A stretch of DNA of 64,000 nucleotides from Enoplolaimus lenunculus. Taxonomy: Eukaryota > Nematoda > Enoplea > Enoplida > Thoracostomopsidae. The notes under the pieces were generated by a model. That model was not told where the DNA came from and made no database searches. It saw only the letters and a program-made list of their open reading frames with translations. Shown here piece by piece: positions 1 to 11,029 of the stretch; position 1 is the first letter of the stretch; the number at the start of each line of letters is the position of its first letter. Location of the stretch: the NCBI GenBank assembly GCA_030248215.1, contig JASANG010003223.1, positions 1-64,000 of the forward strand, given 5' to 3'. Made by a program: the position numbers and the translations under genes.

Positions 1-3000
1 GACGCTCGAGCCCGAGGGGGCTCTCACGTCTTGTGGTGATTTAGTACTAGGTATGTATACGTGTTGCAATTGTTAAACACGGTGCGATATATACTATTTA
101 ACGTATATACACTGCGCTGAGTTGCCTACAGGCAAGTCAATGTGAGAAAGGGTTATAGATAGTAAACTGAAAATTTTTCGCTTAACCCTTTCTCACATGA
201 ATATTTTCTATTTCCCCTGATACCTACTTTTGTGCTAGGATTCGAACTCCAGTGACTGGAGTGGGAGGCGTATACCATCACCACTCAGCTATAGGAGCTT
301 GACGCTCGAGCCCGAGGGGGCTCTCACGTCTTGTGGTGATTTAGTACTAGGTATGTATACGTGTTGCAATTGTTAAACACGGTGCGATATATACTATTTA
401 ACGTATATACACTGCGCTGAGTTGCCTACAGGCAAGTCAATGTGAGAAAGGGTTATAGATAGTAAACTGAAAATTTTTCGCTTAACCCTTTCTCACATGA
501 ATATTTTCTATTTCCCCTGATACCTACTTTTGTGCTAGGATTCGAACTCCAGTGACTGGAGTGGGAGGCGTATACCATCACCACTCAGCTATAGGAGCTT
601 GACGCTCGAGCCCGAGGGGGCTCTCACGTCTTGTGGTGATTTAGTACTAGGTATGTATACGTGTTGCAATTGTTAAACACGGTGCGATATATACTATTTA
701 ACGTATATACACTGCGCTGAGTTGCCTACAGGCAAGTCAATGTGAGAAAGGGTTATAGATAGTAAACTGAAAATTTTTCGCTTAACCCTTTCTCACATGA
801 ATATTTTCTATTTCCCCTGAGACCTACTTTTGTGCTAGGATTCGAACTCCAGTGACTGGAGTGGGAGGCGTATACCATCACCACTCAGCTATAGGAGCTT
901 GACGCTCGAGCCCGAGGGGGCTCTCACGTCTTGTGGTGATTTAGTACTAGGTATGTATACGTGTTGCAATTGTTAAACACGGTGCGATATATACTATTTA
1001 ACGTATATACACTGCGCTGAGTTGCCTACAGGCAAGTCAATGTGAGAAAGGGTTATAGATAGTAAACTGAAAATTTTTCGCTTAACCCTTTCTCACATGA
1101 ATATTTTCTATTTCCCCTGATACCTACTTTTGTGCTAGGATTCGAACTCCAGTGACTGGAGTGGGAGGCGTATACCATCACCACTCAGCTATAGGAGCTT
1201 GACGCTCGAGCCCGAGGGGGCTCTCACGTCTTGTGGTGATTTAGTACTAGGTATGTATACGTGTTGCAATTGTTAAACACGGTGCGATATATACTATTTA
1301 ACGTATATACACTGCGCTGAGTTGCCTACAGGCAAGTCAATGTGAGAAAGGGTTATAGATAGTAAACTGAAAATTTTTCGCTTAACCCTTTCTCACATGA
1401 ATATTTTCTATTTCCCCTGAGACCTACTTTTGTGCTAGGATTCGAACTCCAGTGACTGGAGTGGGAGGCGTATACCATCACCACTCAGCTATAGGAGCTT
1501 GACGCTCGAGCCCGAGGGGGCTCTCACGTCTTGTGGTGATTTAGTACTAGGTATGTATACGTGTTGCAATTGTTAAACACGGTGCGATATATACTATTTA
1601 ACGTATATACACTGCGCTGAGTTGCCTACAGGCAAGTCAATGTGAGAAAGGGTTATAGATAGTAAACTGAAAATTTTTCGCTTAACCCTTTCTCACATGA
1701 ATATTTTCTATTTCCCCTGATACCTACTTTTGTGCTAGGATTCGAACTCCAGTGACTGGAGTGGGAGGCGTATACCATCACCACTCAGCTATAGGAGCTT
1801 GACGCTCGAGCCCGAGGAGGCTCTCACGTCTTGTGGTGATTTAGTACTAGGTATGTATACGTGTTGCAATTGTTAAACACGGTGCGATATATACTATTTA
1901 ACGTATATACACTGCGCTGAGTTGCCTACAGGCAAGTCAATGTGAGAAAGGGTTATAGATAGTAAACTGAAAATTTTTCGCTTAACCCTTTCTCACATGA
2001 ATATTTTCTATTTCCCCTGATACCTACTTTTGTGCTAGGATTCGAACTCCAGTGACTGGAGTGGGAGGCGTATACCATCACCACTCAGCTATAGGAGCTT
2101 GACGCTCGAGCCCGAGGGGGCTCTCACGTCTTGTGGTGATTTAGTACTAGGTATGTATACGTGTTGCAATTGTTAAACACGGTGCGATATATACTATTTA
2201 ACGTATATACACTGCGCTGAGTTGCCTACAGGCAAGTCAATGTGAGAAAGGGTTATAGATAGTAAACTGAAAATTTTTCGCTTAACCCTTTCTCACATGA
2301 ATATTTTCTATTTCCCCTGATACCTACTTTTGTGCTAGGATTCGAACTCCAGTGACTGGAGTGGGAGGCGTATACCATCACCACTCAGCTATAGGAGCTT
2401 GACGCTCGAGCCCGAGGGGGCTCTCACGTCTTGTGGTGATTTAGTACTAGGTATGTATACGTGTTGCAATTGTTAAACACGGTGCGATATATACTATTTA
2501 ACGTATATACACTGCGCTGAGTTGCCTACAGGCAAGTCAATGTGAGAAAGGGTTATAGATAGTAAACTGAAAATTTTTCGCTTAACCCTTTCTCACATGA
2601 ATATTTTCTATTTCCCCTGATACCTACTTTTGTGCTAGGATTCGAACTCCAGTGACTGGAGTGGGAGGCGTATACCATCACCACTCAGCTATAGGAGCTT
2701 GACGCTCGAGCCCGAGGGGGCTCTCACGTCTTGTGGTGATTTAGTACTAGGTATGTATACGTGTTGCAATTGTTAAACACGGTGCGATATATACTATTTA
2801 ACGTATATACACTGCGCTGAGTTGCCTACAGGCAAGTCAATGTGAGAAAGGGTTATAGATAGTAAACTGAAAATTTTTCGCTTAACCCTTTCTCACATGA
2901 ATATTTTCTATTTCCCCTGAGACCTACTTTTGTGCTAGGATTCGAACTCCAGTGACTGGAGTGGGAGGCGTATACCATCACCACTCAGCTATAGGAGCTT

Positions 3001-5539
3001 GACGCTCGAGCCCGAGGGGGCTCTCACGTCTTGTGGTGATTTAGTACTAGGTATGTATACGTGTTGCAATTGTTAAACACGGTGCGATATATACTATTTA
3101 ACGTATATACACTGCGCTGAGTTGCCTACAGGCAAGTCAATGTGAGAAAGGGTTATAGATAGTAAACTGAAAATTTTTCGCTTAACCCTTTCTCACATGA
3201 ATATTTTCTATTTCCCCTGATACCTACTTTTGTGCTAGGATTCGAACTCCAGTGACTGGAGTGGGAGGCGTATACCATCACCACTCAGCTATAGGAGCTT
3301 GACGCTCGAGCCCGAGGGGGCTCTCACGTCTTGTGGTGATTTAGTACTAGGTATGTATACGTGTTGCAATTGTTAAACACGGTGCGATATATACTATTTA
3401 ACGTATATACACTGCGCTGAGTTGCCTACAGGCAAGTCAATGTGAGAAAGGGTTATAGATAGTAAACTGAAAATTTTTCGCTTAACCCTTTCTCACATGA
3501 ATATTTTCTATTTCCCCTGATACCTACTTTTGTGCTAGGATTCGAACTCCAGTGACTGGAGTGGGAGGCGTATACCATCACCACTCAGCTATAGGAGCTT
3601 GACGCTCGAGCCCGAGGGGGCTCTCACGTCTTGTGGTGATTTAGTACTAGGTATGTATACGTGTTGCAATTGTTAAACACGGTGCGATATATACTATTTA
3701 ACGTATATACACTGCGCTGAGTTGCCTACAGGCAAGTCAATGTGAGAAAGGGTTATAGATAGTAAACTGAAAATTTTTCGCTTAACCCTTTCTCACATGA
3801 ATATTTTCTATTTCCCCTGATACCTACTTTTGTGCTAGGATTCGAACTCCAGTGACTGGAGTGGGAGGCGTATACCATCACCACTCAGCTATAGGAGCTT
3901 GACGCTCGAGCCCGAGGGGGCTCTCACGTCTTGTGGTGATTTAGTACTAGGTATGTATACGTGTTGCAATTGTTGAACACGGTGCGATATATACTATTTA
4001 ACGTATATACACTGCGCTGAGTTGCCTACAGGCAAGTCAATGTGAGAAAAGGTTATAGATAGTAAACTGAAAATTTTTCGCTTAACCCTTTCTCACATGA
4101 ATATTTTCTATTTCCCCTGATACCTACTTTTGTGCTAGGATTCGAACTCCAGTGACTGGAGTGGGAGGCGTATACCATCACCACTCAGCTATAAGAGCTT
4201 GACGCTCGAGCCCGAGGGGGCTCTCACGTCTTGTGGTGATTTAGTACTAGGTATGTATACGTGTTGCAATTGTTAAACACGGTGCGATATATACTATTTA
4301 ACGTATATACACTGCGCTGAGTTGCCTACAGGCAAGTCAATGTGAGAAAGGGTTATAGATAGTAAACTGAAAATTTTTCGCTTAACCCTTTCTCACATGA
4401 ATATTTTCTATTTCCCCTGATACCTACTTTTGTGCTAGGATTCGAACTCCAGTGACTGGAGTGGGAGGCGTATACCATCACCACTCAGCTATAGGAGCTT
4501 GACGCTCGAGCCCGAGGGGGCTCTCACGTCTTGTGGTGATTTAGTACTAGGTATGTATACGTGTTGCAATTGTTAAACACGGTGCGATATATACTATTTA
4601 ACGTATATACACTGCGCTGAGTTGCCTACAGGCAAGTCAATGTGAGAAAGGGTTATAGATAGTAAACTGAAAATTTTTCGCTTAACCCTTTCTCACATGA
4701 ATATTTTCTATTTCCCCTGATACCTACTTTTGTGCTAGGATTCGAACTCCAGTGACTGGAGTGGGAGGCGTATACCATCACCACTCAGCTATAGGAGCTT
4801 GACGCTCGAGCCCGAGGGGGCTCTCACGTCTTGTGGTGATTTAGTACTAGGTATGTATACGTGTTGCAATTGTTAAACACGGTGCGATATATACTATTTA
4901 ACGTATATACACTGCGCTGAGTTGCCTACAGGCAAGTCAATGTGAGAAAGGGTTATAGATAGTAAACTGAAAATTTTTCGCTTAACCCTTTCTCACATGA
5001 ATATTTTCTATTTCCCCTGAGACCTACTTTTGTGCTAGGATTCGAACTCCAGTGACTGGAGTGGGAGGCGTATACCATCACCACTCAGCTATAGGAGCTT
5101 GACGCTCGAGCCCGAGGGGGCTCTCACGTCTTGTGGTGATTTAGTACTAGGTATGTATACGTGTTGCAATTGTTAAACACGGTGCGATATATACTATTTA
5201 ACGTATATACACTGCGCTGAGTTGCCTACAGGCAAGTCAATGTGAGAAAGGGTTATAGATAGTAAACTGAAAATTTTTCGCTTAACCCTTTCTCACATGA
5301 ATATTTTCTATTTCCCCTGATACCTACTTTTGTGCTAGGATTCGAACTCCAGTGACTGGAGTGGGAGGCGTATACCATCACCACCAAGCAAAAAGAGCTT
5401 GACGCTCGAGCCCGGGGGGGCTCTCACGTCTTGTGGTGATTTAGTACTAGGTATGTATACGTGTTGCAATTGTTAAACACGGTGCGATATATACTATTTA
5501 ACGTATATACACTGCGCTGAGTTGCCTACAGGCAAGTCA
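1..5539. repeat. 300-bp satellite array, 18.5 units
   Basis: Exact 300-bp period: units start at 1, 301, 601 and so on to 5401, and the last unit stops abruptly at about 5539. Copies are nearly identical. Scattered variants include T or G at unit position 221, one changed base near 1818, and a more diverged unit at 3901-4200. The unit at 5101-5400 and the terminal partial unit carry extra changes at the array edge. Each unit contains four inverted repeats: GAGCCC/GGGCTC, TTGCC/GGCAA, a 15-bp perfect stem TGTGAGAAAGGGTTA with its complement about 27 nt away, and ACTCCAG/CTGGAGT. The array continues beyond the left edge. Confidence 0.98.
232..298 (-). tRNA. degenerate tRNA-Gly(CCC)-like segment, one per satellite unit
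   Basis: On the minus strand, 291-281 reads TAGCTGAGTGG, a perfect match to the Pol III A box TRGCNNAGYNGG. Positions 248-238 read AGTTCGAATCC, one base off the B box consensus. The 32-nt spacing is normal for a tRNA. Between them GCCTCCCAC resembles the anticodon loop of tRNA-Gly(CCC). The anticodon stem, T stem and acceptor stem do not pair properly, so this is probably a tRNA-derived sequence and not a working tRNA. The same segment recurs every 300 bp to about 5400. Confidence 0.4.
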
Positions 5540-6184
5540 AATTACGGTTTAAGGCTTCATATAATACGTAATGTAGTATTCTATCTGCTTATTAAACATG
5601 ATGTACTAAAGTTGGAATCGGCATCGGTTCGGCAAAATTTTAAAACAAGAAGCGACATCGATATCGGGAAAATTTTGGTATCGGCCCATCCCTAGTAACA
5701 ATGAGGTAAACTTGTCTTCTGTTAAAGTTTATAGAATACTACTGAACTTATTCTTAGGTAACGTACATTTTAAAACGAGGTCGTTTTTCTTGCTGAATTA
5801 AACAGCCTAAAATGATTGGTATATCTTGTAGAAACTGCGAAGATATGCCATAAAAATGCTTCATAATTTTTAAAATTGGTTTATTGGCCGAATAGGCCTG
5901 CCAGTAGAAAAAGTATTAACTGCACAAACACTACTGGCAATACGTATGCTCTAAGTATTTAGAGTAATCTTCTGAATCGTAGAGGTCAAAGTATGTTCTT
6001 TTATGCGATTATAACCTCCGGAACCGGAATTTTGACTACGCCTCTGAGAACCAATTATTGTATACAGGATACGTAGTTAACTTTGGATAAATGCATTTTG
6101 TTATCATCTGTAACTGTTTGCCTTCCGCGTAATAAGACAGCCAAAATCTTCTTCCAGCGCGATTCGCAAATTAACCCATCTATT
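5540..6184. other. 3' flank of the phosphatase gene with a MITE fragment
   Basis: Positions 5548-5693 are a fragment of the TAGGGATG-type miniature element also seen at 31404-31795 and 43028-43432 (shared 'catataat', 'ttggaatcggcatcgg' and terminal 'catcccta'). The rest is unremarkable AT-rich sequence. It includes TTTATT near 5879, a possible poly-A signal for the minus-strand gene to the right. Confidence 0.5.
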
Positions 6185-7113
6185 TCAGCTTTCAATCACC
6201 TCGTTTGCCACCTTAACGGCTCCGTCTGATTCAACCCGTTCGCTAGCACTGCCCGGCTCAAATTCCTTCCTTAATTTGATTAATTCTTGTTCATAATCTT
6301 TCAACTGTTGAATAAAACCTACATTTGGACGAGCGTTGGTTCTAACACACTTTACTGTATTTAGTGCTTGTTCGAATGGTAATCCGTCGTATCGCATCAA
6401 GTATGCGACCACAAACGTAACTGATCGTGAAACGCCTGCGTTGCAATGGACGAACACTTTTCCCACGGGTTCACGTATTCTGAATTCAACTGTCTCTGCA
6501 TTTCTTCGTCGAAAATCAAGTGTTGTCATTAACTGCTTGTTACAAGATTCCACCGATGACTGCGATGCATCCTTCATCGCATGCGTAGCCTCAGGGTTTA
6601 TGCCAACTTCACTGGATCGAATAATAGCTTTACTATTACAATAAGTGTAATGGTCCGTCGCGTCGCATACAAGTTTGTTACTTTTACTACAAGTTGAAGG
6701 CAAATCAGTTCCGTTTGTTATAGTGCAAACAAATTCGGCCGAGCTACTGCAGTCCACTTTTTCGTCGGTTACACTACAGTCTGCTTTTTCGTCGGCTGTA
6801 GCTGACATTAAAGGTGTAAATGTTTCATTCAAGATAAAATGACTCGTGGAAGGCTGTTGGGTGCCGTTGGCGTTTTCTTCTCCGAACTTGTCGGATGTGT
6901 TTTCAGCTGGATTTGGATACAACGCATTGTCAATAAATTCAAGAACATCTACGAAATGGCATTTAATATCAGATGTCGGCATGTCAAGCAGTTTGACAAC
7001 CTTATACACAAAATGGTTTTCGAAGCAACATGGCACATATTGGCCACAATTTACTATATGAGTGATACCGTTTTTCGACAGTACATTAAAATCGAGGGCT
7101 ACGTCTTGACTGC
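6185..7113 (-). CDS. DUSP19: DUSP19-like exon 3, catalytic domain
   Basis: The acceptor ...CTTTTTAG ends at 7114, and the coding sequence begins with GSQDVALDF. The exon holds the whole phosphatase domain and a C-terminal helix (LKDYEQELIKL). It also holds the 441-nt in-frame insert 6920-6480, which begins with GT and ends with AG. It ends with a TGA at 6185. The open frame runs further upstream to 7171, but those residues are intron (the acceptor pyrimidine tract). Confidence 0.9.
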
Positions 7114-7947
7114 CTAAAAAGTAAAAACAACCATCCTCTTGCATCATATTTTTGCAAACACAATAAAACACAATACATACTTAATCCTATGCAAGCACAC
7201 ATTTATTCCAAAATCTAAATCATAGCGACCATAATTGATTGAGATTAAATTAATATTAGGATTCTGTCGGATATTTCGATTGCAGTTTCGATACACTGAA
7301 AATCGCTACAACCTGAGTACAAAGCTTACATATAAATAATATGAATTTCTTACCTACAAACAGTGCCGGGCGCACTTCGGCAAGCTGTAGATCTGGTTTG
7401 TAGTCACCGACAAATCCCCAGGGCCGAACACCAGACTTAACAACAGTTAACGTCCCATCAGCTTGTCGTTTTTCGACGAACTCAGTTCCGTTTTGAGTTA
7501 TTACCCTGTAATATAGCGAACCAAAACATACCAACAAAGAGAAAGTAACAAGCATTATGAAAAACTATACTCTGCGATAAATAGTTGCATAAACTACAAC
7601 TGACACTTACACATTGTGTTTACAACTGCTGTTGTTGAAAGATGACTTAGATTTTAATAAGTTCGGTTAGTTATTAGGCGCAACGTTGCTGAAAATCGAA
7701 CGTCAGAGGAATGTAAAGGTTGGAAAACATTGAGCATTGTGTATTTATGTCACGAAAACAGTTTGTGTTTACTTACGTACTTACAGTAACTATACTCTAA
7801 GCGGTAAAGGCGAAAGACATATTTACTATTTATTTGTTGCAGTACAGTAATTTCACGGGTAATAGTTAATAACTTATGTATTACGTACTTCGTTTCAACA
7901 GGTTTCAACTTCTTTTTGGCCCGGAAAATTTTATCAAGCAGACTCAT
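6185..7947 (-). CDS. DUSP19: DUSP19-like dual-specificity protein phosphatase (three exons)
   Basis: Exons join(7947-7889, 7505-7354, 7113-6185) give 379 aa with consistent phases and GT..AG boundaries. The N-terminal exons match the DUSP19/SKRP1 layout, including the stretch WGFVGDYKPDLQLAEVRP and then FVGSQDVALDF, the start of the phosphatase fold. The signature VHCNAGVSRS holds the catalytic Cys (residue 294) and Arg, and the general-acid Asp is in LLDMPTSD. The family dephosphorylates Ser/Thr/Tyr in MAP-kinase (JNK) signalling in the cytoplasm. The oddity is an Asp/Ser/Thr-rich insert of about 147 residues between the FIDNAL helix and the catalytic loop. Without it the protein would be 232 aa with Cys147, close to human DUSP19 (217 aa, Cys150). 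The start is the first Met of exon 1 (MSLLDKIFRA), which is inferred. Confidence 0.85.
7354..7505 (-). CDS. DUSP19: DUSP19-like exon 2
   Basis: The acceptor TTACAG precedes 7505 and the donor GTAAGA follows 7354. It encodes VITQNGTEFVEKRQADG... through LAEVRPALFV. This aligns with the human DUSP19 segment from TRVTTLTGKK to the residues before LLGSQD. Confidence 0.85.
7889..7947 (-). CDS. DUSP19: DUSP19-like exon 1
   Basis: Encodes MSLLDKIFRAKKKLKPVET plus two bases of a Lys codon. The donor GTACGT follows at 7888. The split codon is completed by the first base of exon 2, which gives a reading frame matching the DUSP19 N-terminus. Confidence 0.75.
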
Positions 7948-8319
7948 TTTAGCCGATGCGGTTTCACTAATACAATCAATAATATGTATCTTAAATTTCT
8001 ATGCAATACACTATATAGTATATGTACATACATACAACACATATTAGCTTGCTCTGTGCAAAAACCACAAGCTCTTTCTTTACACTGCCATAGAACGTAA
8101 TAATAAATACGCACGATGCAATTAGCTAATTAGAGCATAAAGCTATGGTAAATGAGCCATTCTAAGGTTGTTGGGATATAGGGTCGCGCTATACATTAGC
8201 TGACGTCCGGCTCCGTCCGTGACCCGCCCGGCGCCGTCCGACACCGTGCGTTATCCCTACGGCGCTGTTTGTCACTATACGGTTTTATTTGTGTGTAATT
8301 TGCGCACGATAACGCACGG
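7948..8319. other. upstream flank of the DUSP19-like gene
   Basis: AT-rich and no gene seen. Positions 8190-8290 become GC-rich, with degenerate and partly inverted pieces of the neighbouring 21-bp repeat (GGCGCCGTC, CACCGTGCG). Confidence 0.4.
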
Positions 8320-9005
8320 TGACGACGACACCGTACGGGTGACGGACGGCGCCGTATGGGTGACGGACGGCGCCGTACGGGTGACGGACGGCGCCGTACG
8401 GGTGACTGACGGCGCCGTATGGGTGACGGACGGCGCCGTATGGGTGACGGACGGCGCTGTTTGGGTGACGGACGGCGCTGTATGGGTGACGGACGGCGCC
8501 GTATGGGTGACGGACGGCGCCGTATGGGTGACGGACGGCGCCGTATGGGTGACGGACGGTGCCGTATGGGTGACGGACGGCGCCGTATGGGTGACGGACG
8601 GCGCCGTATGGGTGACGGACGGCGCCGTATGGGTGACGGACGGCGCCGTATGGGTGACGGACGGCGCCGTATGGGTGACGGACGGCGCCGTATGGGTAAC
8701 GGACGGCGCCGTATAAGTGACGGACGGCGCCGTATAAGTGACGGACGGCGCCATATGGGTGACGGACTGCGCCGTATGGGTGACGGACGGCGCCGTATGG
8801 GTGACGGGCTGCGCCGTATGGGTGACGGACGGCGCCATATGGGTTACGGACGGTCCTTTACGAGTGACGGACGGCGCTGTACGGGTGACGGACAGCGCTG
8901 TACGGGTGACGGACGGTCCTGTACGGGTGACGGACGGTGCTGTACGGGTGACGGACGGCGCTGTACGGGTGACCGACGACGCCGTATGGGTAATAGATGG
9001 CGCCG
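8320..9005. repeat. 21-bp GC-rich minisatellite, about 32 units
   Basis: The unit is close to GTGACGGACGGCGCCGTATG plus G and is repeated about 32 times. Each unit carries the 10-bp palindrome ACGGCGCCGT and four CpG sites. Because 21 is a multiple of three, long apparent reading frames (VTDGAVW, MGDGRRR, APSVTHT repeats) are open on both strands. These are artefacts of the period. Units at the right end (8860-8990) are more diverged. Confidence 0.97.
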
Positions 9006-9089
9006 CACGACGAGTATAGCGCCATCCATATACTTACAAATCGGCAAAATATTCAGAATAACGGACACTTCAGGTTTTTCGATAGTTTT

Positions 9090-9400
9090 TAGTAGGGTGC
9101 GACCGGATCCGAATACCTAGTTAATTCAAATCTAATATTAGATGGCATTCGAATATCACACCGTAGCTAACAATTCTTCCTTAATTGGCCTTAGGTACCA
9201 AAATTGTTTACGTGACAAACCTTAACATCTCACGCCGGTGCATTTTTAACACTTTCACAACGACCTTATTCCATTATTCTACGTCTTTGTAGCGATGCGT
9301 TCTATTGCAACGAATATTCGCTTGGCCGTTGTTACTTTTAAGGGCATACAGTTTTCCCTATGTACTATAAAATACATGCGGCTAGGACCAGGGATGGGAG
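9090..9400. repeat. dispersed repeat related to 57308-57600
   Basis: Begins TAGGGTGCGACCGGATCC, like the ends of the hAT-type miniature elements in this window. It then matches 57350-57600 in order over about 270 bp (aattcaaatctaatat, agctaacaattctt, ttaagggcata, ctataaaata). The right end is unclear. Confidence 0.65.
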
Positions 9401-9473
9401 ATTCGGTATTTGGCAAGTTCTCTGATTTTTGAATCGGTGGTTTAGAACAGAAACTCGAAATCGAGGATTCAGC

Positions 9474-10325
9474 CAGGTGCAACTGGAATTACAATTTACC
9501 GCAACCGGAATTTGAAAAATTACCGGAACCGAAAGTGGAAAACACATGCCACCGAAAAGTAATTTTTATTTTCTTTTTGCAGTATTATTGGTCAAGTATC
9601 CCTATTTGAAGATCAGGGTGCAACCGGAATTCCGGTCCCGGCGTTTTTTCACCTTCCGGTTCCGGTAAATTTTTACCGCAATCAAACATTCCGGTAGTCT
9701 TAAATTTTGGTTGTTTTTACAAATGTGCTACCCTTTGAGAATTTTTTAAATTCACTTTTTCAAATTGTGACGATAAAAATAAAATAAATTTAATTAGCAT
9801 AGTATATATGTCCATCTTGAAAATCACCGAAAATTAGCCATCGAAGATGGATTTCGCTTCCATGGATAGGAAAATCTAAAAACAGCACAGTAAGTGAATA
9901 ACTATCTTTGATTAAGGTTATTCCACCAATAACACAGCAAAAAAAAATAAAAATGAATTTTCGGTGACATGTATTTTTCACATTCCGGTAATTTTAATTT
10001 CGGTTGCACGCCGTTGAAGATAAGTACATATTCACTTAATCTGCCACATTTTAGATTTTCCTTATCCATAAAAGCGAAATCTACATTTGATGGTTCATTT
10101 TTAGTGATTATCAAGGTATAAATACTGCGTATAATTACTAATTAAATCTATTTCATTATTATCATCACTAATTGAGCATGTTGCTTTAAAAAGGTTTCTT
10201 AAAGATTAGCAAACTTAAAAAACGGCTAAAGTTTAATACTACCAGAATTTTTAATTTCGGTGAAAATATACCGGAACCAGAACCGGAAGGTGAAAAAATG
10301 CCGGAACCAAAAATGTTGCACCCTG
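9474..10325. mobile_element. hAT-type MITE, outer copy of a nest
   Basis: Left end CAGGTGCAACTGG, right end GTTGCACCCTG, as inverted repeats. Flanking 8-bp sequences GATTCAGC (9466-9473) and GACGCAGC (10326-10333) match at 6 of 8. Once 9614-10021 is removed, it is colinear with the 361-bp copy at 59403-59763. No transposase is present, so it is non-autonomous. Confidence 0.85.
9614..10013. mobile_element. hAT-type MITE inserted into the 9474-10325 copy
   Basis: Ends CAGGGTGCAACCGG and CGGTTGCACGCCG, 400 bp long, with a perfect 8-bp target duplication TTGAAGAT at 9606-9613 and 10014-10021. An 8-bp duplication and CAGGG ends are typical of the hAT superfamily. Confidence 0.9.
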
Positions 10326-10604
10326 GACGCAGCAAATGCTACGTATTAAACCTATATCAAGTATAAGTTAATACCGTTGAAGTAAGTGATGCCTGATGAA
10401 TAAAATTTTTCGTTATGAATCTAAGACTTTTCATAGTTATGCAACACAAGACTATGAAAAAACACAATTAGAAATGATTTATTTTAAAATTTTTATTTCT
10501 TTTAGGTGATAATCAAAAATTAACCGAGAACGAAACATTTTCCCAGGCTAGAATTAAGGCTATTAATTTTGCTAAGGCTTAGGCTTAGTTATAAACCTAT
10601 TTTT

Positions 10605-10715
10605 AATGCTGACTGAGCGAAGCTCGGAGTTTCGCGAAGCGTTTTATATTTTGTGCTCAGGGGTCGAAAGGTGGATGTCCGTCTGTCCGTCCGTTCGTCC
10701 GAAAAAATTTTGACA
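10605..10715. repeat. terminal fragment of the GAGCGAAGCTCG repeat family
   Basis: gactGAGCGAAGCTCGGAGTTTCGCGAAGCG followed by the tract ggtcgaaaggtggatgtccg. The same end occurs at 44230-44299, 44830-44905 and 50768-50870. Confidence 0.7.
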
Positions 10716-10779
10716 TATCTATGTTTGCCCTTTTTGGGGTTGTATTATCATAAAATTACAACCTCGAAATAGATAGTTG

Positions 10780-11010
10780 GTGTCCTGTGCGAAACAAAGG
10801 TTCAAATCGGCTGGACACTCCCGTTTGCGACTAGACGATGTGGCATGCGGATGTACGGAGGCAAATAATAACCTCATGCTGATGCTGTACATCGGTAAAA
10901 ACACTGGTGCAAATGTAGTGCATTCATATGCAGCAGCAGTAAAACATGGAAGAACCAAGATACATGTTTATAATGTTTAGGTTCTTATAAGGCATAAAAA
11001 CAGAAAAACT
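10780..11010. repeat. dispersed repeat, inverse copy at 62270-62470
   Basis: The reverse complement matches 62290-62465 at roughly 75 percent by eye (cttataagaacctaaac, tatcttggttctt, gttttac, catatgaa, accgatgt). A 67-codon open frame here is not conserved in the other copy, so I treat this as a repeat and not a gene. Confidence 0.6.
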
Positions 11011-11029
11011 GAGCAGTTGATTGTGAGGC

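Noticed and set aside
1-5539. CRISPR array
   Set aside because: The whole 300-bp unit is repeated with no unique spacers, and the genome is eukaryotic.
1-5539. Spliced-leader RNA gene array
   Set aside because: The unit has a donor-like taggtatgt and an aaattttt run, but no leader-like exon, clear Sm site plus terminal hairpin, or trans-spliced gene was seen. The tRNA-like boxes explain it better.
7114-7171. N-terminal extension MFYCVCKNMMQEDG of the phosphatase exon
   Set aside because: It is the pyrimidine-rich intron end. The acceptor AG at 7115-7114 joins exon 2 in frame with DUSP19 homology.
8219-9120. Long open frames (VTDGAVW, MGDGRRR, APSVTHT) across the 21-bp array
   Set aside because: They exist on both strands only because the repeat period is a multiple of three and the unit lacks stops. 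No gene signals.
10777-10980. 67-codon frame on the plus strand
   Set aside because: The sequence is a dispersed repeat and the frame is not kept in the copy at 62270-62470.
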